From Bacteriovoracaceae bacterium UBA6144 (lineage in GTDB: Bacteria; Bdellovibrionota; Bacteriovoracia; Bacteriovoracales; Bacteriovoracaceae): a stretch of 22,620 nt of DNA. Where the stretch lies: contig DIVA01000056.1 of NCBI GenBank assembly GCA_002435705.1, positions 1-22,620 on the forward strand, in the 5' to 3' direction. The translations under genes were made by a program, and so were the position numbers. The notes under the pieces are model-generated. The model made no database searches and was not told where the DNA came from. It was given only the letters and a program-made list of their open reading frames with translations. Positions within the stretch are counted from its first letter, which is position 1, and every line of letters starts with the position of its first letter. Below, one piece after another: positions 15,313-21,872 of the stretch.

Positions 15313-15338
15313 AAAAAAAGTGGCCCTCTAGGGGCCAC
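15313..15338 (-). terminator. Rho-independent terminator of the Lys/Ala-rich protein gene
   Basis: On the minus strand GTGGCCC, a 5-base loop and GGGCCAC form a perfect 7-bp GC-rich stem followed by seven T. It lies 20 bases after the stop of the gene at 15359-16012. The ATG of the glutaredoxin gene follows 4 bases after the T-run, so passage into the downstream operon would need read-through or another promoter. Confidence 0.88.
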
Positions 15339-15358
15339 TCATATCCAAGTGTATAGGC

Positions 15359-16012
15359 TTAGTAATCTTCGTCTTCTTCTTCCTCATCATCTCCGGCCGG
15401 CTTCTTAGGGCCTTTCACATACTCTTCGTCTTCATCAAAGACTTCTTCGTCTTCAACTTCTTCAGGGTTATCGAGAGCTTCTTCATATCCCCATCCATAA
15501 CCGAAGCTACCTTCCTCATCTTCTTCTCCGGGAGCAAACTCTTCAGCTGGTTTGGCAGGAGCATCAGTCGCTGGAGCATCTTCTTCATCAAACTCTGCAT
15601 CGAATTCATCAGCGCCATCTGAGTTATAGTCCTCATCGAAGCCACCAGATTTCGCGTGCGCAGGAACTTTTGAGGCTGCAGGAAGTACTTCCACTGCAAC
15701 TTTTTTTGCTGCTGGTTTTTCTGCTTTTTTTGGTGCTGCTTTAGCTGCTTTGGGAGCTACTGCTTTTTTTTCTACTTTCTTCGGTGCTGCTTTCTTTGCG
15801 ACTACTTTTTTAGCAGGAGCTTTTTTCGGAGCCACTTTCTTCGGTGCTGCTTTTTTTGCCACTACTTTTTTTGTAGGAGCTTTTTTAGTGGCCACTTTTT
15901 TAGCCGGAGCTTTCTTGCTCGTCGCTTTTTTGGCGGGAGCTTTTTTAGCTACCTTCTTTGCTGCTTTCGCGGGTTTTTTTGCTGTTGGTTTTTTTGCTTT
16001 TTTGCCTGCCAC
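15359..16012 (-). CDS. Lys/Ala/Pro-rich histone-H1-like protein with acidic C-terminal half
   Basis: The 217 residues fall into two opposite halves. Residues 1 to about 107 are repeats of the KKAPAKK/KKVVAKKAAPKK kind, like the C-terminal tail of histone H1, AlgP and other bacterial H1-like proteins. Residues about 122-217 are rich in Asp and Glu with a few aromatic residues (GSFGYGWGYEEAL) and end in a run of acidic residues. The basic half should bind DNA or RNA without sequence specificity; the acidic half could mask it. The start is GTG at 16012 with AAAGGA 7 bases ahead. It has its own promoter at 16055-16083 and its own terminator, so it is monocistronic. Function beyond nucleic-acid binding is inferred, and the exact repeat number is prone to vary. 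Confidence 0.88.
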   Translation of the reverse strand: MAGKKAKKPTAKKPAKAAKKVAKKAPAKKATSKKAPAKKVATKKAPTKKVVAKKAAPKKVAPKKAPAKKVVAKKAAPKKVEKKAVAPKAAKAAPKKAEKPAAKKVAVEVLPAASKVPAHAKSGGFDEDYNSDGADEFDAEFDEEDAPATDAPAKPAEEFAPGEEDEEGSFGYGWGYEEALDNPEEVEDEEVFDEDEEYVKGPKKPAGDDEEEEDEDY

Positions 16013-16054
16013 GATTAAGTCCTTTGCTGAAAAATAAATCTGGGAAGAGTCAGT

Positions 16055-16083
16055 AGTATAAAGTCCTGTAATTTGTTGGGCAA
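16055..16083 (-). promoter_or_regulatory. Promoter of the Lys/Ala-rich protein gene
   Basis: On the minus strand TTGCCC (16083-16078), a 17-base spacer and TATACT (16060-16055) match consensus at 4 and 5 of 6 bases. Transcription would start near 16048, giving a leader of about 36 bases with a normal ribosome site. It starts just after the stop codon of the upstream TadG-like gene. Confidence 0.75.
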
Positions 16084-16086
16084 GCC

Positions 16087-18774
16087 TCAGTGATTGACCG
16101 TGGGCGGTATTCCAAGAGCTTCCTTATCCAGAGCGTTTTTAAATGATTTCTGTTTAATGTCCGTCGCACCCACAGTTCCTGCTCCCTCTGAATAAATAGA
16201 AAAGCTGGACTGCGACTGATTATAAGTTCCGCTGGTGGTGCGAAGTGAATCAATGGCGACAAGTTTAGTCGAATAACCTGTGCGTCGCATGACCTCATCT
16301 GTTCCTCCACCCGAAGCCAGAGGAGGGCTCATCACCCCTTCATCACTGGCGCCTCGCCCAGGGCCGCCCGGCATGTATCCTGTGAGGAGTTTATCATAAT
16401 TGGTGATACCGCCGGCGCTATTGGCTGCCAGAGTGGTGTAGTACATAGTGTATGAACTCTTATCGATAGAATCTAGGGTGTTTTGATTGTTAAAGAATTC
16501 ATCCATTTTCGAGGCCAAATCAAGCGGACAGCCTTGTGACGAGCCAACGCTGACTCCGTTTGCACCAGAGGGGCCAAGGTAGAGATAAATAAAGGCACCG
16601 GCGATGCTATTACACGAGCCAGGATTTCCCTCGGCAGGACCTGAGAAATTAAAATCAGAAATTCTTTCAGCCGCTTTTTTATACTCGCCCGCATTCATCG
16701 TAAAAATTGAAAGCGCCACTTTGTTCATGGTGTTGCGATATTTTTCAATGGCCCCTGATTGATTGGCTAAAAACTGTTTTATCATTCCCGTCACTTCATT
16801 GGCGGTTTTATAAAGCGCATCGCCTTGTTGACCATATAAAGGAGCATAGAACTGAGCAATCTTCTGTCCGAGATCGGGCACCTCTTGGCCTGAAATAAAT
16901 CCAAAGGTATCAAGCTGTGCTCCCTCTGAAAAACTAGAAGGAAAGGGAATGGTGTAGTTGGCAGCCTCATAGCGAGTAGGGCCGCGCACTTTGATGATGG
17001 ATTTCTGAATATCCTCAGGAGAGTCGGCACTGATAAGATTCGAGCGGAACTTTCCAAACTGATTTTTTTGATAAAGACCAGAGGCGTAGTTTGTCCCATT
17101 TGCATCGGCAGGTCTGATGATATTCATGGCGGCACTGGTTTGATAGCTATCTGGCGACAGAGAGTTATCGACGAAATCATAAACCAGATTCGGCACACCA
17201 AACATGATCCCAGGTCCAGAAACCCATCCACCAATAGGATCGTCCTGCGCTGCAATCCAGAATCTTCCTTGAGGACTAGTAGATATGTTAAAAGGGATCG
17301 GAATCCCCGCCGTAAAGTCTCCCGGCTGAATAACCTGATTGGTGCCTTTTTTCTTGATTCCAGCTAAATCAATTCCTGAGACGTAGGCCGTTGAGCGGCG
17401 TTTGTTGGCAGAGTTTCTGGGGGTGACGAATGTTCCACTGTCGTCAGTGGCAAAGAGAGCGGGCCCGATTCTTCCACCCATGGGCTTGGCTGCAGCATAG
17501 GCCGTGAGTTTTACTTTATTGGCAGCAAAGGGATTAAAAAGTCCGGAGTAAAACGCCTCTCCCTTCACCGCATAGTAGGTGAGGAGATCAGGATTTTTAT
17601 AAAACCCCATCGGATAGGCTGGAACGGGCACGGCAATTTTTGAAACATCGCAGGCACCTTCGGCGCGCACGCCCTGGCCTTCAATAGAGAGAGTATTATC
17701 GACTGAGATAAGGGCCGTGAAAAAAGTGGCAAGATTCACTAGTTGAAGCTTGAGATCAAGATAGCTCTTCGTCACATTCCCACCGGGGATGAGAAGGGAG
17801 GAGAGTGATTTATCATTCGGATCGCTGACCGGAGTCGGTGCAAGTTCTGTGAGAGTAAACGATGCCTTCATGTCTCGATCGACTTCATTTCCAATATTTC
17901 GATAGGCAGACCAGAAAGCCTTGATGGGTCTTTCATTTCCATAATGCTGCTCAGTTGAGTATTGAGTGACGGTTTGACAGCCGGGCATTCCATCACCTGG
18001 GTTCGAACAGACTGGCTCCACAGGCGCACGGTTAACTGCATTCTCAAGATTTCTGATTCGAATCGCAAGTTCCATGGCCTTAGGCCACGCACCCGTCCGA
18101 TCAGAAGCAATTTGAGGAGCATCAGCAAAAACGTTTGAAGATTGATCCTGCGAGGGAATGTTGAAAGCCCACATGGTCGTCACGTTATAATTGAGCTGTG
18201 AGCGCTTGGAGCAGTCATCAGTTTTTTCTCTCACGATCGCATCGATGAATGAGGAGGTGGTCTCATCGATACCCACGAGGTTGGTGGGCTCAAAACGCGG
18301 AATACCGGGGATGGCATAACGTCGACAAACGTTGGTACGCACTCCTGCATAGTGAATGCAGACGGAAGGAAAATTATAAACGTCCTTCCCGGTATCATTG
18401 TTGATGTTGGGATCTGGCTGCATGGTATAACTCATTAAGCCAGTGGCACCTGGGGAAACAGTATTTTCGACGTCCTGAATATTGAGATTGCCTAAGACGT
18501 AATACTTGAACATCCATTCTTTGTAGACGTTTCGCATTTCCCAATTCAGATACCCAATACGATTCAGCATTCGCGCCTGAACCGCGGCACCCGCATAGGC
18601 GCCGGCATCGGTGGCATTTTGCAGATTAATTTTAGCCTTAACAAACAAACCGATGTTGATGACAAAAGCGATGATCGAGATCAACACGATCAAGGAAGAA
18701 GCAAAAAAGATGCTTATTTGGCCCTGCTCTGAGGAGCGTTTTGGCCCTTGTCTATGGGAACTTCTGGAAATCAT
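16087..18774 (-). CDS. Very large TadE/TadG-like surface protein
   Basis: The N-terminus shows the TadE/TadG (Tad) pattern: a basic start, EQGQISIFFASSLIVLISII as membrane segment at about residues 18-43, then KINLQNATDAGAYAGAAVQA. Such proteins are linked to Flp/Tad pilus assembly and are anchored in the inner membrane with the C-terminus outside. The remaining 800 residues are a Gly/Ser/Asn/Pro-rich, apparently extracytoplasmic region with scattered cysteines; I recognise no domain in it. At 895 residues it is far longer than usual TadG (about 150-550). The ATG at 18774 is preferred over a start at 18876, because the residues between look non-coding and a promoter-like site overlaps them. 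No Shine-Dalgarno is present. No other tad gene is in the window. Confidence 0.8.
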   Translation of the reverse strand: MISRSSHRQGPKRSSEQGQISIFFASSLIVLISIIAFVINIGLFVKAKINLQNATDAGAYAGAAVQARMLNRIGYLNWEMRNVYKEWMFKYYVLGNLNIQDVENTVSPGATGLMSYTMQPDPNINNDTGKDVYNFPSVCIHYAGVRTNVCRRYAIPGIPRFEPTNLVGIDETTSSFIDAIVREKTDDCSKRSQLNYNVTTMWAFNIPSQDQSSNVFADAPQIASDRTGAWPKAMELAIRIRNLENAVNRAPVEPVCSNPGDGMPGCQTVTQYSTEQHYGNERPIKAFWSAYRNIGNEVDRDMKASFTLTELAPTPVSDPNDKSLSSLLIPGGNVTKSYLDLKLQLVNLATFFTALISVDNTLSIEGQGVRAEGACDVSKIAVPVPAYPMGFYKNPDLLTYYAVKGEAFYSGLFNPFAANKVKLTAYAAAKPMGGRIGPALFATDDSGTFVTPRNSANKRRSTAYVSGIDLAGIKKKGTNQVIQPGDFTAGIPIPFNISTSPQGRFWIAAQDDPIGGWVSGPGIMFGVPNLVYDFVDNSLSPDSYQTSAAMNIIRPADANGTNYASGLYQKNQFGKFRSNLISADSPEDIQKSIIKVRGPTRYEAANYTIPFPSSFSEGAQLDTFGFISGQEVPDLGQKIAQFYAPLYGQQGDALYKTANEVTGMIKQFLANQSGAIEKYRNTMNKVALSIFTMNAGEYKKAAERISDFNFSGPAEGNPGSCNSIAGAFIYLYLGPSGANGVSVGSSQGCPLDLASKMDEFFNNQNTLDSIDKSSYTMYYTTLAANSAGGITNYDKLLTGYMPGGPGRGASDEGVMSPPLASGGGTDEVMRRTGYSTKLVAIDSLRTTSGTYNQSQSSFSIYSEGAGTVGATDIKQKSFKNALDKEALGIPPTVNH

Positions 18775-18782
18775 GTAAGAGC

Positions 18783-18811
18783 ATTTTGGTATGGGATTTG
18801 GAGTGTGTAAA
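18783..18811 (-). promoter_or_regulatory. Possible promoter of the TadG-like gene
   Basis: On the minus strand TTTACA (18811-18806), 17 bases and CAAAAT (18788-18783) resemble a sigma-70 promoter (5 of 6 and 4 of 6). The -10 end is 8 bases from the ATG at 18774, so the message would be leaderless. This agrees with the lack of a Shine-Dalgarno, but the match is moderate. Confidence 0.4.
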
Positions 18812-18813
18812 GC

Positions 18814-18840
18814 ACTCGATACGTGGGCCTTGGATCGAGT
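18814..18840. repeat. 7-bp inverted repeat in the TadG/zinc-ribbon intergenic region
   Basis: ACTCGAT (18814-18820) and ATCGAGT (18834-18840) are perfect inverted repeats with a 13-base spacer. They are directly upstream of the putative TadG-like promoter and could be an operator or an RNA stem. Nothing else identifies them. Confidence 0.5.
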
Positions 18841-18917
18841 TGTGGTACGTGAGTTGGCTGGGCCGTCCCCCCTCAAAATCTATCTGTTCGAATTCCCACC
18901 ACAAAAGATCATTCACC

Positions 18918-18939
18918 CTGAGCCCCGCGGGGGGCTCAG
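18918..18939. repeat. Very stable GC-rich hairpin, 9-bp perfect stem
   Basis: CTGAGCCCC (18918-18926) and GGGGCTCAG (18931-18939) pair perfectly around a GCGG loop. No T-run follows on either strand, so it is not a typical terminator. It is in the 233-base region between two divergent genes, about 70 bases before the zinc-ribbon gene, and may be a leader structure or part of a small RNA. Confidence 0.6.
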
Positions 18940-19007
18940 CGGCCATTTCTGCCAGCTTATGGCTGAAGCTCAGACTGTGCTTTAATAGAGAGAGGAGAGT
19001 GCCAAAA

Positions 19008-19379
19008 ATGAGAAATAAAGATTGTTACTGTGCTTTGTGTCGAACCCCTCGGGTGGTGAGATATTCGCGCACACTTAAGCCGATTCATTACGCGCAAATC
19101 ACTCTCTTTACTGTCGCCACCACCTGGCTTCTCTTTCCATGGCTCGAGTTCAAGGCGCTAGGAAGTTTTTTTATTTTTTGGGCGGGCTTTGAATTTACAC
19201 AAAAAACTCTCTACCGCAGAGATCTTAAGTGCAAGTCCTGTGGTTTTGATCCTACTTGGTATAAACGTGACGTCAAAGTAGCGCGTCGACAAGTGGAGGA
19301 GTATGTGGCAAAGAATCCACAACTCTTGCAACGCAACACACGCAGCTCAGCAGATTCAAATTTTTCCTCAAAGCAGTAA
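19008..19379 (+). CDS. Small membrane protein with split zinc ribbon
   Basis: I do not recognise a named family. The 123-residue protein has one CxxC near the start (C8 and C11 in DCYCALCRTP) and another at C75 and C78 (in DLKCKSCGFDPTWY), which together make a four-cysteine zinc ribbon. Between them lie two hydrophobic stretches (about residues 31-45 and 49-62) that could form a membrane hairpin, with both CxxC knuckles on the same, probably cytoplasmic, side. The C-terminal 40 residues are basic and polar. The ATG at 19008 has AGGAG at 18993-18997, spaced 10 bases. An extended -10 like sequence (TGC then TTTAAT, ending 18986) precedes it. The upstream frame to 18741 lacks coding character. 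Confidence 0.72.
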   Translation: MRNKDCYCALCRTPRVVRYSRTLKPIHYAQITLFTVATTWLLFPWLEFKALGSFFIFWAGFEFTQKTLYRRDLKCKSCGFDPTWYKRDVKVARRQVEEYVAKNPQLLQRNTRSSADSNFSSKQ

Positions 19380-19573
19380 AAAACTTCTCATAAGATTTAT
19401 TTACAATCTTCATTTCAAGACTTTAGCCCGTCTCTCTTTTGGCACACTCTTGCATAAGTAGGCCCTTGTGAGAAACCTGAGCATTTAACTTGTGACTCAT
19501 TTGGGTTAGAGTTTTCTCTCGTGGTGGAAATCACAAAAACATTTATGCCTCACCATCAGGCAAAGGAGATTTT

Positions 19574-20026
19574 ATGAGCGTTAACAAAGTCATCATTCTC
19601 GGTCGTCTCGGACAAGACCCAGAATTGAAGTACACTCCAGGCGGCGCGCCTGTGTGTAACTTCTCACTCGCAACGACTGAAGCTTGGACCGACAAGTCTG
19701 GTCAAAAGCAAGAGAAGACTGAATGGCACCGTATTGTGGTTTGGGGTAAGCTGGCTGAACTCTGTAACCAGTACCTTGCTAAAGGTCGCCAAGCTTTCAT
19801 CGAAGGTCGCCTTCAAACTCGTTCATGGGACGATAAAGACGGTAACAAGCGCTACACGACTGAGATCAACGCTTCAACGGTGCAATTCATCGGCGGTCAA
19901 GCCAGTGATCGCGGCGAGAAGAGCTTTGATTCTTCCATGGGCCAGGGGGCAGCTCCTATGGACATGAATCAAGACTACAAGGTTTCAACAGACGCACAAT
20001 TTGCTTCTGACGATATCCCATTCTAG
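19574..20026 (+). CDS. ssb: Single-stranded DNA-binding protein
   Basis: SSB coats single-stranded DNA in replication, recombination and repair. Residues 1 to about 108 are the OB fold with strongly conserved family stretches (MSVNKVIILGRLGQDPELKY, WHRIVVWGKLAELCNQYLAK, GRQAFIEGRLQTRSW). A flexible Gly/Ser/Asp-rich linker follows. The C-terminus ends in the acidic tip DDIPF, which recruits partner proteins. The 150-residue length is normal. AAAGGAG at 19562-19568 precedes the ATG by 5 bases. It stands alone: a 194-base upstream region without a gene (I see no convincing promoter there) and a strong terminator 33 bases after the stop. Confidence 0.98.
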   Translation: MSVNKVIILGRLGQDPELKYTPGGAPVCNFSLATTEAWTDKSGQKQEKTEWHRIVVWGKLAELCNQYLAKGRQAFIEGRLQTRSWDDKDGNKRYTTEINASTVQFIGGQASDRGEKSFDSSMGQGAAPMDMNQDYKVSTDAQFASDDIPF

Positions 20027-20058
20027 ACCACTAAAACTGACTTAAATTGTTGTCAGAT

Positions 20059-20086
20059 GAAGCCCACTTCGGTGGGCTTCTTTTTT
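20059..20086 (+). terminator. Rho-independent terminator after ssb
   Basis: GAAGCCCAC (20059-20067) and GTGGGCTTC (20072-20080) form a 9-bp perfect stem with a TTCG tetraloop, followed by six T. It isolates ssb from the HD-GYP gene downstream. Confidence 0.95.
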
Positions 20087-20123
20087 GCCTATCTCGCTAA
20101 AAATGCATCACCTAAAAAGACCA

Positions 20124-20132
20124 TGTTACTAT
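20124..20132 (+). promoter_or_regulatory. Extended -10 promoter of the HD-GYP gene
   Basis: TG, one base, then TACTAT (20127-20132) matches the extended -10 form TGnTATAAT at all but one base. I see no good -35. Transcription would start near 20139-20140, at the second of two adjacent ATG codons (20137 and 20140), so the message would be leaderless. Confidence 0.5.
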
Positions 20133-20136
20133 AAAG

Positions 20137-21288
20137 ATGATGCTTACAACGCCCGCGCTGAGAAGTTTCTTCTCGATCAGATATGATTTGATCGCCACTG
20201 AAGACGCACTTCCATACGATCTCTTCGTGAACTCTTCTTCTCTCAAAGAGAAGGAAAAATTTGTGCGCATTTTTCCCGCAGGTGAGCAACTCTCAAGCGA
20301 AGATATCCAGAGTCTGCGCAAAAAATATATCCAGCTCTATGTTCCTGAGGATCAGAGGCATCTCTACTTAAAAAGTTTGGTACAAACAGATCAGTATGAT
20401 GACGTTAACAAGGCTCTCTTACTAAAAGATTCTGCTCTAGAATATTTGGGAAGAATTTTTGATGGCGAGAGAGAATTTTCCACCGAAATCTTGGAGTCCA
20501 ACATCGAGGGCTGTCGAGAAGTGGTCGAGAACATGGTAGATCTTTTAGGTGAGTATGGCATTGATGACCTCAAGGGTCTGATTGGTAATCTGAGCTTTCA
20601 TGATTTTTACACTTATGATCACTCGATAAATGTCTCTATGTACTGCATAAGCATTTGGCGCTTGGCGCACCCTAAAGCTCCGCGCTCAGATCTCGTCAAT
20701 ATCGGCTTGGGTGGTCTCTTGCACGATTTAGGAAAAGTGAAAATCCCCACGCACATTCTTAATAGTCCGGGGGGACTTACAGATGAAGAGTATGAAGAGA
20801 TCAAGCAGCATCCGGGCTATGGCCTCGAGCTTCTTTTGGCCGGTCATGTGAAAGTTCATCCTTCACTGGATATAAACGTCATTGCACGAATTATCCATGA
20901 ACATCATGAAAACTGGAATGGGGAAGGTTACCCCTCAAAAAAGCGTGAGGAAGAGATCCACCCCATGGCCCGCGCTTGCACCATCGCGGATTTCTTTGAC
21001 GCGATCACGACAAAAAGATCTTACAATCAAGTCATGCATATTGCTGATGCGATGAATGTCATGAGAAAGTTCAGGGGAGTTAAAATTGAGCCGGTGCTCT
21101 ATGATCTTTTTGAAAAGTCAGTTGATTTCGTCAAAGCGGATGTAAAAAAAGACCTTAGACTCTCGGATCGATTTGATCCAACTATTCCATGGGAGACCCT
21201 CCCGCTTGAGGAAGTAAAGGCGCTCAAGAATGCTGACTTTGGTAAGATTAGAATTGTGGGTGATAAAAAGGATGCTAAGAAGTCTTAG
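20137..21288 (+). CDS. HD-GYP domain protein, probable cyclic-di-GMP phosphodiesterase
   Basis: The 383 residues contain an N-terminal region of about 110 residues of the kind often found before HD-GYP domains (IRYDLIATEDALPYDLFVN, YIQLYVPEDQRHLYLK). A helical linker follows, then an HD-GYP domain (about residues 145-330). H196-D197 lie in LLHDLGKVKIP, further metal-ligand histidines at 254-257 in IIHEHHENWNG, and G264-Y-P266 in the GYP motif. The set is intact, so hydrolysis of cyclic di-GMP is the likely activity, with effects on motility or life-cycle switching. No receiver or membrane segment is present. There is no Shine-Dalgarno; the first or second ATG may be used. The last 17 bases overlap the start of the next gene. 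Confidence 0.93.
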   Translation: MMLTTPALRSFFSIRYDLIATEDALPYDLFVNSSSLKEKEKFVRIFPAGEQLSSEDIQSLRKKYIQLYVPEDQRHLYLKSLVQTDQYDDVNKALLLKDSALEYLGRIFDGEREFSTEILESNIEGCREVVENMVDLLGEYGIDDLKGLIGNLSFHDFYTYDHSINVSMYCISIWRLAHPKAPRSDLVNIGLGGLLHDLGKVKIPTHILNSPGGLTDEEYEEIKQHPGYGLELLLAGHVKVHPSLDINVIARIIHEHHENWNGEGYPSKKREEEIHPMARACTIADFFDAITTKRSYNQVMHIADAMNVMRKFRGVKIEPVLYDLFEKSVDFVKADVKKDLRLSDRFDPTIPWETLPLEEVKALKNADFGKIRIVGDKKDAKKS

Positions 21289-21862
21289 CCTTTTTATTTT
21301 TATCCTCTCTCCAATCGCTTCTGCGTTTACTCCTACTATTCCCTCTGAATTGCTTGATCCCAAAAATCGTGGGGACTTTTTATCCCATGAGGAATGGCTC
21401 GGTATCTCCTTTCCCATAAGCGAAATCATCAAAATAAAAAAACAGATTGAAGAGAAGACAGGTGAAAAACTTTTTGCCCTCTCGGACTCCTATCTCATGC
21501 TCGTGACAACTCAGGAGTGGTCGATCTTAAAAACAGCACTCAAGATGAGTGATGTGGACAAACTCTTTGTGCAATATAAGATCAATTTTTTAAAGTTTCA
21601 GCCCCACTGTTTAGCTCGCCTTGATGGAAAAGTGGGTGAGGTGAGCTACTCTCAATGGGCTTTAGTTTTAAAAGATCACCAGTTGCTTGAAGACTTTCGA
21701 CGAGATTTACGTCGGCTCTTTCGGGCGCGAGGTGGTTTGGGAGATGATTATCAAGTCAGTCGCTGGAAGCCCTTACTCGTCGTAGGGTTTAGTTCACGTG
21801 AGTACTTCGATCAAGACGGCTTGATAAAGTCTAGCCAAACCAAGTGTGTTTACAAGTATTAG
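21272..21862 (+). CDS. Secreted 2H-phosphoesterase-like protein lacking both catalytic histidines
   Basis: The 196-residue product from the ATG at 21272 starts with a signal peptide (MLRSLSLFIFILSPIASAFT). The mature part resembles the 2H phosphoesterase group with a CLGR and a PHITIGFT-type segment ('2H-SAK' type, from memory). It has LVTTQEWSIL where HITVVTPPE is expected, then QPHCLARLDG, then SQWALVLKDHQLLEDFRR, then RWKPLLVVGFSSREYFDQDG. At both HxT/S positions the histidine is replaced (Y74 and L168), with M76 and V170 in place of Thr/Ser. It is therefore probably catalytically inactive. C113 and C192 could form a disulfide. GGTGAT lies about 8 bases ahead of the ATG, which is inside the HD-GYP gene, so the two are likely coupled. 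Its end is 10 bases from the opposing receptor gene. Confidence 0.62.
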   Translation: MLRSLSLFIFILSPIASAFTPTIPSELLDPKNRGDFLSHEEWLGISFPISEIIKIKKQIEEKTGEKLFALSDSYLMLVTTQEWSILKTALKMSDVDKLFVQYKINFLKFQPHCLARLDGKVGEVSYSQWALVLKDHQLLEDFRRDLRRLFRARGGLGDDYQVSRWKPLLVVGFSSREYFDQDGLIKSSQTKCVYKY

Positions 21863-21872
21863 GCGATCAAAT

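Noticed and set aside
15700..16012. Regular short repeats that might look like a CRISPR-like or tandem array
   Set aside because: They are in-frame codon repeats of the KKAPAKK protein, with no spacers.
15750..16037. Plus-strand frame of 95 residues rich in Phe and Ala
   Set aside because: It is the complement of the Lys/Ala codon repeats of the minus-strand H1-like gene.
18839..18905. tRNA-like stretch: GTTGTGG then TA, a TTGG-type D-loop look, GTTCGAAT and CCCACCA
   Set aside because: The T-stem does not pair, no D-stem or anticodon stem forms, and the length is about 67 bases; at most a chance resemblance.
19438..19454. Sigma-54-like site TTGGCACACTCTTGCAT upstream of ssb
   Set aside because: GG and GC are separated by 9 bases instead of 10; this spacing is strict for sigma-54, and ssb is not a usual target.
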